Of a stretch of DNA of 45,387 bases, positions 23,566 through 32,949 are shown in pieces. Both the position numbers and the translations under genes were made by a program. The DNA comes from an uncultured Parabacteroides sp. (GTDB lineage: Bacteria > Bacteroidota > Bacteroidia > Bacteroidales > Tannerellaceae). The stretch is taken from assembly GCF_902493135.1 (NCBI RefSeq), contig NZ_CABUOD010000040.1, positions 1-45,387 on the forward strand, in the 5' to 3' direction. Every line of letters begins with the position of its first letter. Position 1 is the stretch's first letter. The notes beneath the pieces were generated by a model, which saw only the letters and a list, made by a program, of their open reading frames with translations, was not told the origin of the DNA and ran no database searches.

Positions 23566-25936
23566 ACACTAAGGTTCCGCCATTCATGATATCCTTGTGG
23601 CTGATTGTAAGTCCGGTAACAGGTTTTCCATTCAGTTCCACCGATTTGACGTATGGGTTGGCTTTGGACAAACCTCTGGCTTCGACAGTGAAGGTCTTGC
23701 CTTCGGGAAGGGACAAGGAAACCTTTTCTATTTGCGGAGCGCCTAACACATATTCCCCGCTGATCGGGTTGACCGGGTAGAAGCCCATAGCCGAGAAGAT
23801 ATACCAGGCGGACATCTGACCGCAGTCGTCATTACCGCAGAGGCCGTCCGGTTTGGCCAGATAGAAGCGGTCGAAGATTTCGCGGATCACCTGTTGCGTT
23901 TTTTCCGGATGGCCGGCATAGCTGTAGAGATAGGCTACATGATGGCTGGGTTCGTTGCCGTGTGCATATTGTCCGATCAGTCCGGTTACATCGGAGACGA
24001 AACCCGTGTTTTCGGCCGTGCTTTCGAGGAAGAACAGCGAGTCCAGTTTAGTCACGAACGCCTCGTTACCGCCCATCAAGTCGATCAAGCCCTGTACATC
24101 GTGCTGTACGTGCCAGGTGTATTGCCAGGAATTGCCTTCCGTGAAGTCGCCACCCGAAGAACTGGCATGCGAGAGCAGGAAGGAATTGAACGGTGTGCGC
24201 CAGTTGCCTTTGGAGTCTTTTCCTCTCATCAATTTAAGTTCCGGGTCGAAGAGGTTCTTATAGAATGCAGCACGCTTGGAGAAATGTTCGTAATCTTCCG
24301 TCTTGCCTAATGCTTTTGCCATCTGGGCAACACAATAGTCGTCGTAAGCGCACTCCAGCGTTTTGGAAACCGATTCGGTATCAATGATGTCGAACGGGAA
24401 GTAACCATATTTCTCGAATGTCTCCCAATCGGAATTGAAGTGGCTGGTGGCGGCACTCGCCTTGACTGCCTGATAAGCCTCTTCCGCATCGAATCCTTTG
24501 AAGCCTTTCAGGTAAGCCTCCACGACTACCGGGATGGCATGGTTGCCGATCATACAGAAGTTTTCTTTACCCCACAACGCCCAGATCGGCAGGAAGCCCT
24601 GGAGTTTCTGGTGGTCGAGCATGGTCTGGATCATGGCGTCTACCTTGTCCGGATTCAGGATGGTGTACAGCGGATGTGCGGCACGGTACGTATCCCAAAG
24701 CGAGAAAGTCGAATAATACTGGCCTGTCGGAGAAGTATAGATGTTGTCGTCGATGCCGCGATAGCGTCCGTCGGTGTCGGCGATATTGTTAGGCTGCATC
24801 ATCAAGTGATACATGGAGGTGTAGAAACTTGTCTTTTCATCCGTCGTGCCTGTGACCTGGGCACGGGAAAGAAGTGCTTGCCATTGGTCGCGTGTAGCCT
24901 GTCGGACCGCCTCGAAATCCCATGCGGGGTTTTCTTTTTGAAGGGAAGCGAGAGCGCCGTCGACGCTGACGCCCGATATGGCGACTTTCACCTGTACGGT
25001 TTCACCCGGTTTCGTGTCGAATTCGAGTACCAGGCGTTTTGCTTTTTCTCCTTTCTCCGCCGGAAGTTCTTCCTTGACCGTGTAAGGATGGTCGAATTTG
25101 ATGACATAGAAATAGTGGCGCGTCACCCAGGCGCGTGTCTGGTTATGTCCGGTGATCGTCTGGTTGTCCGGCATTTCAAGCTCGGCTTCTAAGACATGCG
25201 TCTTCAGCGCTTCCTTGCTGCCGACCATACCGCGTTGCAGGTCGACCAACAGGCGTGCCGGTTCTTCGCTGTTGAATTTATAACGGTGGAGAGCCGTATG
25301 GGCCGTAGCCGTTATTTCCGCATCCACGCCGTAGTCGGACAAGGTGACGGCATAATAGCCCGGTGATGCCTTCTGGGTGGATTTGTCGTATTCGCTTTTA
25401 TACGTGTTGTCTTTTATGTCGCCGCTGAACGGAAACAGCAGGATATCGCCCAAGTCCGGGCAACCCGTTCCATTCAAATGCGTCTGGGCGAACCCTTCGA
25501 TAAAGTTGTCTTCATAATTATATCCCGAACAATACCTCCAGGAGCCGACTCCCGATTCGGGGCTTGCCTGTATCAGGCCGAACGGGGCGCAAGCTCCGGG
25601 GAACGTATGCCCGTTGTCCGCATTTCCGATAAAGGGATTCACATACTGGCAATAGTCTTCTTCGACATGGTCTTTTGTCTGGGGTACAGGGCTGCACGCA
25701 CTGGCCATCCCCAACAGGAACAGTCCGATCACAAGGTCCTTGTCTTTCATCTTGTCCCGAATCTTCAACCGTTTGATCTGCAGGAAACGCAGCAGGCCGA
25801 TAACAAGAACGGTCGCCGCGATCACCCCGAAATACTGCACATAATCAGGATCGGCTTGTTTGCCCGGCCAGCCGATTATACTCATAACGATCAGGTAAAT
25901 CAATAGAACTGCGGTTGTTATATTTACTTTCTTCAT
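23507..25936 (-). CDS. GH92 family alpha-mannosidase with extra N-terminal membrane segment
   Basis: GH92 enzymes are calcium-dependent exo-alpha-mannosidases that trim host or yeast mannans. The mature part (from about residue 90) has the family start YVNPFIGNADNGHTFPGAC, then SGYNYEDNFIEGFAQTHLNG, WDTYRAAHPL and the hallmark CGNDDCGQMSAWYIFSAMG. The 809-residue frame begins with about 62 residues that look like a separate protein with two membrane segments (6-22 and 36-52). Then Met63 starts a typical lipoprotein signal that ends in ASAC at Cys81. Translation may therefore start at the internal ATG at 25750, or a small gene may have fused. The start at 25936 follows a -7 box. The 3' end overlaps birA by 59 nt. 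Confidence 0.88.
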   Translation of the reverse strand: MKKVNITTAVLLIYLIVMSIIGWPGKQADPDYVQYFGVIAATVLVIGLLRFLQIKRLKIRDKMKDKDLVIGLFLLGMASACSPVPQTKDHVEEDYCQYVNPFIGNADNGHTFPGACAPFGLIQASPESGVGSWRYCSGYNYEDNFIEGFAQTHLNGTGCPDLGDILLFPFSGDIKDNTYKSEYDKSTQKASPGYYAVTLSDYGVDAEITATAHTALHRYKFNSEEPARLLVDLQRGMVGSKEALKTHVLEAELEMPDNQTITGHNQTRAWVTRHYFYVIKFDHPYTVKEELPAEKGEKAKRLVLEFDTKPGETVQVKVAISGVSVDGALASLQKENPAWDFEAVRQATRDQWQALLSRAQVTGTTDEKTSFYTSMYHLMMQPNNIADTDGRYRGIDDNIYTSPTGQYYSTFSLWDTYRAAHPLYTILNPDKVDAMIQTMLDHQKLQGFLPIWALWGKENFCMIGNHAIPVVVEAYLKGFKGFDAEEAYQAVKASAATSHFNSDWETFEKYGYFPFDIIDTESVSKTLECAYDDYCVAQMAKALGKTEDYEHFSKRAAFYKNLFDPELKLMRGKDSKGNWRTPFNSFLLSHASSSGGDFTEGNSWQYTWHVQHDVQGLIDLMGGNEAFVTKLDSLFFLESTAENTGFVSDVTGLIGQYAHGNEPSHHVAYLYSYAGHPEKTQQVIREIFDRFYLAKPDGLCGNDDCGQMSAWYIFSAMGFYPVNPISGEYVLGAPQIEKVSLSLPEGKTFTVEARGLSKANPYVKSVELNGKPVTGLTISHKDIMNGGTLVFTMTDRPEGLAGGQRLSPL

Positions 25937-25957
25937 TGCATTTTTAGTATTTAAATG

Positions 25958-25965
25958 CAAACTTA
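25958..25965 (-). promoter_or_regulatory. GH92 promoter -7 box
   Basis: On the minus strand 25965-25958 reads TAAGTTTG, an exact TAnnTTTG match, 21 nt before the ATG at 25936. No clear -33 element is seen. Confidence 0.45.
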
Positions 25966-26178
25966 GAGAAAAAATATGATGTATGTTTATTATTCTTTCT
26001 ATTTAACGGAGAAATACAGAGAAATGTCCGGATTGATAACCTGAATAATTCAAAATGCACAATCTCGCCATCGTTGATGTTCAGGTGGAGGTAGTGGTGG
26101 GAAAAGCGTTTTTAACTGAATAAATCTCGTGGAACAGATGAAAAGTTATATCTTTATCGGCGATTTGACAGTACATGT

Positions 26179-26748
26179 ATGAAAGGCGGATCCGAGATAT
26201 ATTCTTTTAATCAGTTGTTTACTGACTATAAAAGTCGTTTTGTCCATTTTGCCAATACGTATGTAGGCGACACAATGATTGCGGAAGATATCGCGATCGA
26301 AAGCCTGATGTATTATTGGGAAAACAGAGGAAAACTTGCGCCCGGCTCGAATGTCCCGGCCTATGTCCTGACTGTCATCAAGCACAAATGCCTGAATTAC
26401 CTGCAACGTTTGCGTACGCGGGAGGAAATAGTCGAATATTTGAAAGATTGCGACACCTGGGAACTGAACCTGCGTATCGCTACCCTTGAAGCCTGTAATC
26501 CTGAAAAATTGTTCTCCGACGAGCTGCAGGCGCTTGTCGACAAAACATTGGAAACATTGCCCGAACAGACGCGTGACATCTTTGTCCGCAGCCGCTACAA
26601 CAACCAAAGCCATAAGGAAATCGCCGCAGCCTTGGGCATCTCGACGAAAACTGTGGAGTTCCACATCACCAAAGCCTTGAAAGTCTTGCGCGTAGCCTTA
26701 AAGGATTATTTCCCTTTACTGGCATTCTTCCCCAAATTCTTCTGCTGA
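26179..26748 (+). CDS. ECF RNA polymerase sigma factor (SusCD-associated type)
   Basis: This 189-residue ECF sigma factor is of the kind that controls SusC/SusD transporter operons in Bacteroidetes. Region 2 covers about 10-80 (FNQLFTDYKSRFVHFA, IAEDIAIESLMYYWENR, VLTVIKHKCLNYLQ). Region 4 covers about 125-180 (ETLPEQTRDIFVRSRYNNQSHKEIAAAL then STKTVEFHITKALKVLR). The start at 26179 fits family length. A near-match -7 box (TATCTTTA, 26149-26156) lies upstream. The FecR-type anti-sigma gene follows after 224 nt, and that gap carries a 22-bp palindrome array. Activation is expected through the STN domain of the SusC-like receptor. Confidence 0.92.
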   Translation: MKGGSEIYSFNQLFTDYKSRFVHFANTYVGDTMIAEDIAIESLMYYWENRGKLAPGSNVPAYVLTVIKHKCLNYLQRLRTREEIVEYLKDCDTWELNLRIATLEACNPEKLFSDELQALVDKTLETLPEQTRDIFVRSRYNNQSHKEIAAALGISTKTVEFHITKALKVLRVALKDYFPLLAFFPKFFC

Positions 26749-26756
26749 AAGTTGCC

Positions 26757-26846
26757 TGCCGACAATTGTCGGCAAGCCTGCTCACAACTGTCGGCAAGCT
26801 TGTCGACAATTGTCAACAAGCCTGCTGACGGTTGTGGGCAGGCAGC
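26757..26846. repeat. 22-bp-period palindrome array C (CCGACAATTGTCGG)
   Basis: Four units start at 26759, 26781, 26803 and 26825, exactly 22 bp apart. The first is a perfect palindrome, TGCCGACAATTGTCGGCA over 26757-26774, and the later ones are degenerate copies. The 8-bp spacers read CAAGCCTG, CAAGCTTG and CAAGCCTG. The array starts 8 nt after the sigma factor stop codon. Two further GC-flanked near-palindromes (GGAAAATTCC at 26856 and CGGGGAAATCCCG at 26876) follow with about 22 bp between their centres. Confidence 0.8.
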
Positions 26847-26972
26847 TATCCGCCGGGAAAATTCCAACTGCCTGCCGGGGAAATCCCGAATACTTGCCGG
26901 TATTTTGAAAAAAGTCGCCTTTTCCGTTAGGGATATTTCCCGCTTGTTTGCTTTATTAATAGAAACGGAAAA

Positions 26973-27914
26973 ATGGAAAAAGAAATACTATATAAATTCT
27001 TTGACGGAAAAGCTTCCCGTGAAGAGAGGGAAACTGTTCGTACCTGGTTGGAATCTTCTCCTGAAAACGAGCAAGAGCTTTTCAGGGAACGCGAGTTTTT
27101 CGATGCGATGATCCTGTCGGGCAGCACGAAGGCGGCCGTGACGGAAAAGAAATCCCGTCCTTTCTATCGGACTGTCTTGTTCGAAGCCATAAAGATTGCC
27201 GCCGTGTTTGCCATTGCTATCGCCTGTGGAACGTATTTCTATAAGTCGGAAATCAAGAAGATAGGCGAGGCAATGAATACGATTACGGTTCCTGCCGGCC
27301 AGCGTGCAAACCTGACTTTGCCGGACGGCACGAATGTCTGGCTGAATGCCCGTTCCGAAATGCGTTACCCTGCCGCCTTTACCGGTAATAAGCGGGAGAT
27401 AACCTTGGATGGTGAGGCCTATTTCGAAGTGACTCACAAGGATGACAAGCCTTTTGTCGTCCGGACGAACAAATGTAATGTCGAGGTGCTGGGAACGAAA
27501 TTCAACGTGGAAGCGTATAGCGACTCTGAGGATTTCTGCACGTCGTTGATGGAAGGTTCGGTACGGGTGTCGGAGAAGGAGAATCCGTCGGAAAGCCTGG
27601 TCCTGACGCCTAATCATCAGGTTTCTTTGGTCAACGGCCATTTACAGTCGAAACCGATTGCGGACTTTGATCCTTTTCGCTGGAAAGAAGGATTGATTTG
27701 CTTTAAGAATATGAACTTTAAGGAGCTGATGTCCCGTTTTGAGAAATGCTACGGTATACATATTATTATAGAGAACCCTCAATTAGCCGATTATATCTGT
27801 AGTGGTAAATTCCGGATATCGGACGGTATAGACAAGGCATTGCGTATTCTGCAAAAAGATGCCAAATATACGTTTGAACGGAACAAGGATGAATCGGTGG
27901 TTTACATAAAGTAA
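26973..27914 (+). CDS. FecR-type anti-sigma factor
   Basis: This 313-residue inner-membrane regulator has a cytoplasmic N-terminal part (about 1-70, with YKFFDGKASREERETVRTWL) that holds the sigma factor. One membrane segment follows at about 72-90. The periplasmic FecR domain (about 100-205) has VPAGQRANLTLPDGTNVWLNA and GEAYFEV. A C-terminal DUF4974 domain (about 240-313) has CFKNMNFKELMSRFEKCYG. It relays the signal from the STN domain of the SusC-like receptor to the ECF sigma factor upstream. The start ATG at 26973 is well placed. SusC follows after 141 nt, so the sigma-dependent promoter probably lies in that gap. Confidence 0.93.
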   Translation: MEKEILYKFFDGKASREERETVRTWLESSPENEQELFREREFFDAMILSGSTKAAVTEKKSRPFYRTVLFEAIKIAAVFAIAIACGTYFYKSEIKKIGEAMNTITVPAGQRANLTLPDGTNVWLNARSEMRYPAAFTGNKREITLDGEAYFEVTHKDDKPFVVRTNKCNVEVLGTKFNVEAYSDSEDFCTSLMEGSVRVSEKENPSESLVLTPNHQVSLVNGHLQSKPIADFDPFRWKEGLICFKNMNFKELMSRFEKCYGIHIIIENPQLADYICSGKFRISDGIDKALRILQKDAKYTFERNKDESVVYIK

Positions 27915-27952
27915 TGTTTAATCTTAAAATAGAATGCCTATGATATACGAGA

Positions 27953-28006
27953 AAGGTTAACCTTCAATGAAAAATGCCGATAAATGTCCCCACACTTACC
28001 GGCATT
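27953..28006 (+). promoter_or_regulatory. Palindrome and hairpin between the anti-sigma and susC-like genes
   Basis: AAGGTTAACCTT (27953-27964) is a perfect 12-bp palindrome. It is followed by an inverted repeat AATGCCG (27973-27979) / CGGCATT (28000-28006) with a 20-nt loop. The pair could be an operator plus a leader hairpin or attenuator for the transporter operon. No U-run follows, so it is not a classical terminator. Confidence 0.45.
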
Positions 28007-28055
28007 GACTTAACACAATTATTTAACTGTATTAATAAACTTGATTTCCAAAGAT

Positions 28056-31000
28056 ATGAATAAAAAATCTTTGTCGATGTCTTATTCTGTAAAAAGACCT
28101 CGATGTAAACAATTTTTTAGAGTCATGAGAATAACCACCTTGTTATTATTCGTGTTCATTTTCTGTATGCACGCAGAAAACTCCAATTCTCAGAATGTAA
28201 ATGTTACGATCAAAAGAAGTAACACCGAACTTGAGAATGTATTGAACGATATTGAGAAACAAACTGATTATCTGTTTATTTACAACAAGTTTGTGAATGT
28301 GGACAGAAAAGTGTCTGTTAACCTGAAAAAAGCCTCTCTGGAGGAAGTCTTGGCAAATCTGTTCGCCGGAACGGATGTGAGATACTCTGTCGATGGTTCG
28401 TATATACTACTGTCCGCAGGTGGAACGACCACTACTATCCCTTTGTCTGCACAGCAGGGCAAAACAGTCAGTGGCGTGATTACGGATATCAATGGTGAAC
28501 CTATTATTGGCGCCAACGTGATCGAAAAAGGTTCGAAATCTGTCGGAACGGTAACGGATGTCGATGGCAAGTTTATGCTGGCGTTGGACAAACCTTCCGC
28601 CACATTGGTCGTGTCTTACATCGGCTACCTGACGAAGGAAGTGCCTGTCGGTAACCAGTCCGTCCTGAAGATCATCTTATCCGAAGATACCCAGAATCTG
28701 GAAGAAGTGGTTGTGATCGGTTACGGTTCGGTAAAGAAAAGCGACTTGACCGGTGCTGTCGGTTCCATCCAGGTAGACAAGGTGCAGGGTATCAGTGTGA
28801 AATCCGTAGACCAGATGTTGCAAGGACGAACTTCCGGTTTGTATATGGTGCAGAATTCAGGTATGCCGGGTGCAAGTTCCACCGTCCGTATCCGTGGCGG
28901 TAACTCAATTTCCGGCGGTAACGAGCCGCTATATATCATCGATGGTATGCCGGTTTATCCGAGTGCGGATGCAAGCCAGACGGCATTAAGCCCGCTGAAC
29001 TCGATCCCGACATCGGATATCGAATCGATAGAAGTTTTGAAGGATGCTTCTTCGACCGCTATTTACGGTTCCCGTGGTGCTAACGGTGTTATCATCGTAA
29101 CAACCAAAAAAGGTAAAGGTGGAAAAACAGCTGTTGCATTTGATGCTTACTGGGGCATTCAGAATATTTACAAGAAATATGACTTGTTGGATGCCCGCTC
29201 ATTTGAGAAACTGGCAAATGAGGCATTGGTGAACTCAGGTGGTACGGCAATATATGACGAAAGTTTGATTCCGGAAACAACGGATTGGCAGGATTTGACT
29301 TCCAATAAGAATGCGCTGACACAAAACTACCAGTTGACGGTTTCCGGCGGTAATGACAAGACGACTTTTTTAACTTCTTTCAATTATTTCAATCAGGAAG
29401 GGGTAATCAAAGCATCCGAGATGAAGAAATATGCTTTCCGTGCCAATATCGACCATAAAATTTCTTCAACGATAAATTTAGGGTTGAGCTTGACGATGAC
29501 GAAAGTCGACAATAATCGTGTCGGAAATTCTGTTTTGCAGTCCCGTTTGACTACTCCTCCAAATTTGTCGGTAAAGCAAGAGGACGGAAGTTATACGTTT
29601 AGTGATAATAATGGTGTCATTACATTCGATAACCCGGTTGGAATTATAAACGAAAAGGTTGCTTGGAACAATAGTTTTCGCACATTAAACACTGCTTTTG
29701 TAGAATGGAATATAATAAAAGGTCTGAAGTTTAAATCTTCGGTAGGTGTAGATATTAATTATTCTACGGCTAAAAATTATAATCCGCGTTCAGTTTACTC
29801 TGGCAGCCAAAAGGGAGGAGAAGCCGCGAAATATTCTAATAATACTTATACTTGGATAAATGAGAATATTTTGACATATACGAATACGTGGGATGTTCAT
29901 TCTTTTACAGGAATGATTGGATATACGCAACAGCAATCGACTTATGACAATTTTAATGCCGGTTCATATGGATTTTTGAATGATAATTTGCAAATGAATA
30001 ATTTAGGGGCAGGGACAACTTATACAGCGCCTAAATCCGAAGTGACAAAATGGGCTTTAAACTCTTATCTGGCCCGTGTTAACTACACTGTGAATAATAA
30101 ATATTTATTGACTGCATCTATCCGTGCTGACGGTTCTTCTCGTTTCGGTTCGGACAATCGTTGGGGATATTTTCCATCTGCCGCTTTGGCATGGAGAGCT
30201 TCGGAGGAACCATTTATTAAGGACTTGAACATCTTTAGTAACTTGAAACCCCGTGTAAGTTTTGGTGTTACAGGTAACCAGGATGGAATTGGTACTTATC
30301 CAGCGTATGCCTTGTTGGGGTCGAACGGTTATGTGGCAGGCGATAATAAAGTGACAGGTTATTATCCGTCACAAGTTGCCAATACGAATCTTAAATGGGA
30401 AACGACTTCTCAGTTTGATGCCGGTATCGATTTCGGCTTTTTTAATAATCGTCTGACTGTAGTGATCGATGGGTATTACAAGAAAACCCGTGACCTGCTG
30501 TTGAAAGTGAAAGTGCCTGGCTCTTCCGGTTTCTCTACCGGTCTGAAAAATATTGGAGAAGTCGAAAATAAAGGTTTTGAACTGGCAATCAATGCTACAC
30601 CGGTAGAAGGAGAGTTTACTTGGAATACAAGCTTAAACCTTACTTATAATAAAAATAAAGTATTGGATTTGGGTGATGTTTCATTTATTTATCCGAGCCA
30701 GCCGGGGCAGGATGAAACCGGAATACATTTGGGGCGTATCATACAGGTCGGACAGCCTTTAGGAACGTTTTACGGATATGTGTATGACGGACTTTTCAGC
30801 ACGACGGATGATATAGCTTCTTCCGCCCAGCCGACAGCTAAACCGGGTGATATCCGCTATAAAGATATTAGTGGGCCGGATGGTGTGCCTGATGGAATGA
30901 TTAATGACCTTGATCGTACGATCATCGGTTGTGCACAGCCAAAGCTCTTCGGGGGATTCAATAATACATTCTCTTATAAGAATTTTGATTTGAATGTAAA

Positions 31001-31436
31001 TACGATCTTCACGATCGGAAATGATGTTTATAACGGAACGAGAGTTACTATGGAGAATATGCAGGGATCAACGAATATGTTTGCTTCAACAATGAATTAT
31101 TGGACGCCTGATAATCAAAACGCTCCGTTGCCACGCCCGCTCCGTTCAAAGGCTGTGATGCGTGTTTCCAACCAATATGTGGAAAACGGCTCCTACCTGC
31201 GCTTCCAGAATATCACGTTAGGTTATAATGTGCCTGCTGAATTCTTGAGCTTTACAAAATATGTTTCGGGATTACGGGTGTATGCGTCTTTGCAGAATTT
31301 CTTTACGATAACAAGCTATTCCGGTGACAACCCGGAAGTCAGCAAGTATGGCCAGGATAACCTGGGAGCCGGATATGATGCATTCTCTTATCCGTTTGCA
31401 AAGTCAGTATTGTTTGGTTTGAATGTTAAATTCTAA
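28056..31436 (+). CDS. SusC/RagA-type TonB-dependent receptor with STN signalling domain
   Basis: This 1126-residue outer-membrane receptor imports a glycan or other nutrient using TonB energy. After a signal segment (about 25-45) comes an STN domain (about 48-121, LENVLNDIEKQTDYLFIYN). This is the part that signals to FecR. A carboxypeptidase-regulatory-like domain follows (about 138-210, GVITDINGEPIIGANV). The SusC-specific EEVVVIGYG (216-224), the plug (about 230-340, with IRGGNSISGGNEPLYIIDG) and the barrel complete the protein. I use the ATG at 28056, because the upstream TTG in frame adds five residues without support. The partner SusD-like gene follows after 17 nt. Confidence 0.95.
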   Translation: MNKKSLSMSYSVKRPRCKQFFRVMRITTLLLFVFIFCMHAENSNSQNVNVTIKRSNTELENVLNDIEKQTDYLFIYNKFVNVDRKVSVNLKKASLEEVLANLFAGTDVRYSVDGSYILLSAGGTTTTIPLSAQQGKTVSGVITDINGEPIIGANVIEKGSKSVGTVTDVDGKFMLALDKPSATLVVSYIGYLTKEVPVGNQSVLKIILSEDTQNLEEVVVIGYGSVKKSDLTGAVGSIQVDKVQGISVKSVDQMLQGRTSGLYMVQNSGMPGASSTVRIRGGNSISGGNEPLYIIDGMPVYPSADASQTALSPLNSIPTSDIESIEVLKDASSTAIYGSRGANGVIIVTTKKGKGGKTAVAFDAYWGIQNIYKKYDLLDARSFEKLANEALVNSGGTAIYDESLIPETTDWQDLTSNKNALTQNYQLTVSGGNDKTTFLTSFNYFNQEGVIKASEMKKYAFRANIDHKISSTINLGLSLTMTKVDNNRVGNSVLQSRLTTPPNLSVKQEDGSYTFSDNNGVITFDNPVGIINEKVAWNNSFRTLNTAFVEWNIIKGLKFKSSVGVDINYSTAKNYNPRSVYSGSQKGGEAAKYSNNTYTWINENILTYTNTWDVHSFTGMIGYTQQQSTYDNFNAGSYGFLNDNLQMNNLGAGTTYTAPKSEVTKWALNSYLARVNYTVNNKYLLTASIRADGSSRFGSDNRWGYFPSAALAWRASEEPFIKDLNIFSNLKPRVSFGVTGNQDGIGTYPAYALLGSNGYVAGDNKVTGYYPSQVANTNLKWETTSQFDAGIDFGFFNNRLTVVIDGYYKKTRDLLLKVKVPGSSGFSTGLKNIGEVENKGFELAINATPVEGEFTWNTSLNLTYNKNKVLDLGDVSFIYPSQPGQDETGIHLGRIIQVGQPLGTFYGYVYDGLFSTTDDIASSAQPTAKPGDIRYKDISGPDGVPDGMINDLDRTIIGCAQPKLFGGFNNTFSYKNFDLNVNTIFTIGNDVYNGTRVTMENMQGSTNMFASTMNYWTPDNQNAPLPRPLRSKAVMRVSNQYVENGSYLRFQNITLGYNVPAEFLSFTKYVSGLRVYASLQNFFTITSYSGDNPEVSKYGQDNLGAGYDAFSYPFAKSVLFGLNVKF

Positions 31437-31453
31437 AAGAGTCTAAGTAGTTT

Positions 31454-32935
31454 ATGAAAAAAATAGCATTTATAATATTGAGTTCGGTCATGATGAGCTC
31501 ATGTACGGACATGGATCTGATACCGGAGTCCAATTTGAGTCCTGAAAACTTCTTTAAATCCGAAGAAGATGCAACTGCAGCGGTCTATGGAACGTATTCG
31601 GTTTTTACTGATAATGATATCTATAATCAGTTTTGGGAAGTATTGCAAAGCCAGGGAACCGATGATTGCGAGTGGAGCGGTGGTCGCACAACGACCAATT
31701 TGGACAAGAATGCTTTGGATAAATTTGAATATGATGGAAATACGAATTTAGTTTATTCTGTTTGGATTAAACATTACATAGCTGTTAACCGCTCTAATTT
31801 TGCGATAGAAAATATTTCGAATATGGGGAGCGACCAGATAAAGGATGATGCCAGAAAGAGACTGATTGGGGAGGCTAAATTCTTACGGGCATTGGCCTAT
31901 TTTAATTTGGTCCGCGTATACGGAGGAGTCCCTTTGGTCTTGAAGCAAACCACTTCGCTGGATGGCTTGGAAGTTCCCCGGAATACGGTTGACGAATGTT
32001 ATGCACAGATTATTTCAGACTTGCAAGAAGCGAAATCTGTTCTTCCTGCTATCGGCCAGCTTCCGAAGGGATATTTAGGACGGGCAACGAAAGGTTCCGC
32101 ATCAGCCATGCTGGCAAAGGTTTATTTGACTCGTGAAGATTACCAGAATGTAGTGAAGGAGACATCGGAAGTGATGCAGATGGGTTATAAACTATGGGAT
32201 AACTATGCGGATAACTTTGATGTGGAAAAAGAAAACGGACAGGAATCCATTTTTGAAATCCAATATAAACGGAATACTCCCGGTGTGTCAGGCAGTAATT
32301 ACAATGGATATTATCGTCCTCCCTTTGTCAATATAAATGGTTGGGTCGGATATGGAGATGATCCGGTGACGCGTAATCATTATGAATGTTACGAGGAAGG
32401 TGATTTACGTCGGGATGTAAATGTGCGTCTTTATACGAAGGAAGAGTATCCGAATATGTCTTCCAACTATGAGTTCCCTTGTTATGTAAATAAATTTCAA
32501 GATCCTTCGCCGTTGGCCGTACGATCTCAAGGAGGAGAAAATAATTATCCGATATTACGTTATTCGGATGTCTACCTGATGCGTGCGGAAGCTTTGAATG
32601 CGATTAATGCATCTGATAAAGAGGCGTATGAATGCCTGAATATCATACGTCGTAGGGCTTTCGGACTGAATATGAACGAGGCTTCTGCTATTGATATTAA
32701 GCCGGGATTGAGTAAAGAAGATTTCTTGGATGTAATTCTTTTGGAACGGCGTAAGGAATTTGCCTTTGAAGGACAACGTCGTTTTGATTTGGTACGTACG
32801 CATAAGTTGAAGGAAGCGATGATGGCGCAGAATCCTACTATTGGTGCTGTGGTAGAGGAAAAACATTATCTGTTGCCTATACCTGTGACAGAGTTGGATG
32901 CAAATAAGTTATTGGAGCAAACTCCGGGATGGTAA
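31454..32935 (+). CDS. SusD/RagB-type nutrient-binding lipoprotein
   Basis: This 493-residue surface lipoprotein forms the lid of the SusC-like receptor and binds its substrate. The lipoprotein signal is residues 1-17 with the lipobox MMSSC and Cys17. The alpha-helical TPR scaffold follows, with AKFLRALAYFNLVRVYGGVPL, NTVDECYAQIISDLQEAK and ASAMLAKVYLTREDYQ. The conserved end has YSDVYLMRAEALN, ILLERRKEFAFEGQRRFDLVR and LLPIPVTELDAN. The substrate cannot be predicted from the sequence. The FAD oxidoreductase gene follows after 14 nt. Confidence 0.95.
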   Translation: MKKIAFIILSSVMMSSCTDMDLIPESNLSPENFFKSEEDATAAVYGTYSVFTDNDIYNQFWEVLQSQGTDDCEWSGGRTTTNLDKNALDKFEYDGNTNLVYSVWIKHYIAVNRSNFAIENISNMGSDQIKDDARKRLIGEAKFLRALAYFNLVRVYGGVPLVLKQTTSLDGLEVPRNTVDECYAQIISDLQEAKSVLPAIGQLPKGYLGRATKGSASAMLAKVYLTREDYQNVVKETSEVMQMGYKLWDNYADNFDVEKENGQESIFEIQYKRNTPGVSGSNYNGYYRPPFVNINGWVGYGDDPVTRNHYECYEEGDLRRDVNVRLYTKEEYPNMSSNYEFPCYVNKFQDPSPLAVRSQGGENNYPILRYSDVYLMRAEALNAINASDKEAYECLNIIRRRAFGLNMNEASAIDIKPGLSKEDFLDVILLERRKEFAFEGQRRFDLVRTHKLKEAMMAQNPTIGAVVEEKHYLLPIPVTELDANKLLEQTPGW

Positions 32936-32949
32936 ATAAGTAGTATTAT

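Noticed and set aside
26055..26123. Short frame of 22 codons before the sigma factor gene
   Set aside because: The peptide looks coding-like (a run of Val-rich alternating residues), so a gene remnant is possible, but it is too short to support and matches no family I know.
26752..27111. Open frame of 119 codons across palindrome array C and into the anti-sigma gene
   Set aside because: It reads through the repeat units and then runs out of frame over the FecR start, which is well supported. The residue pattern is unlike a folded protein.
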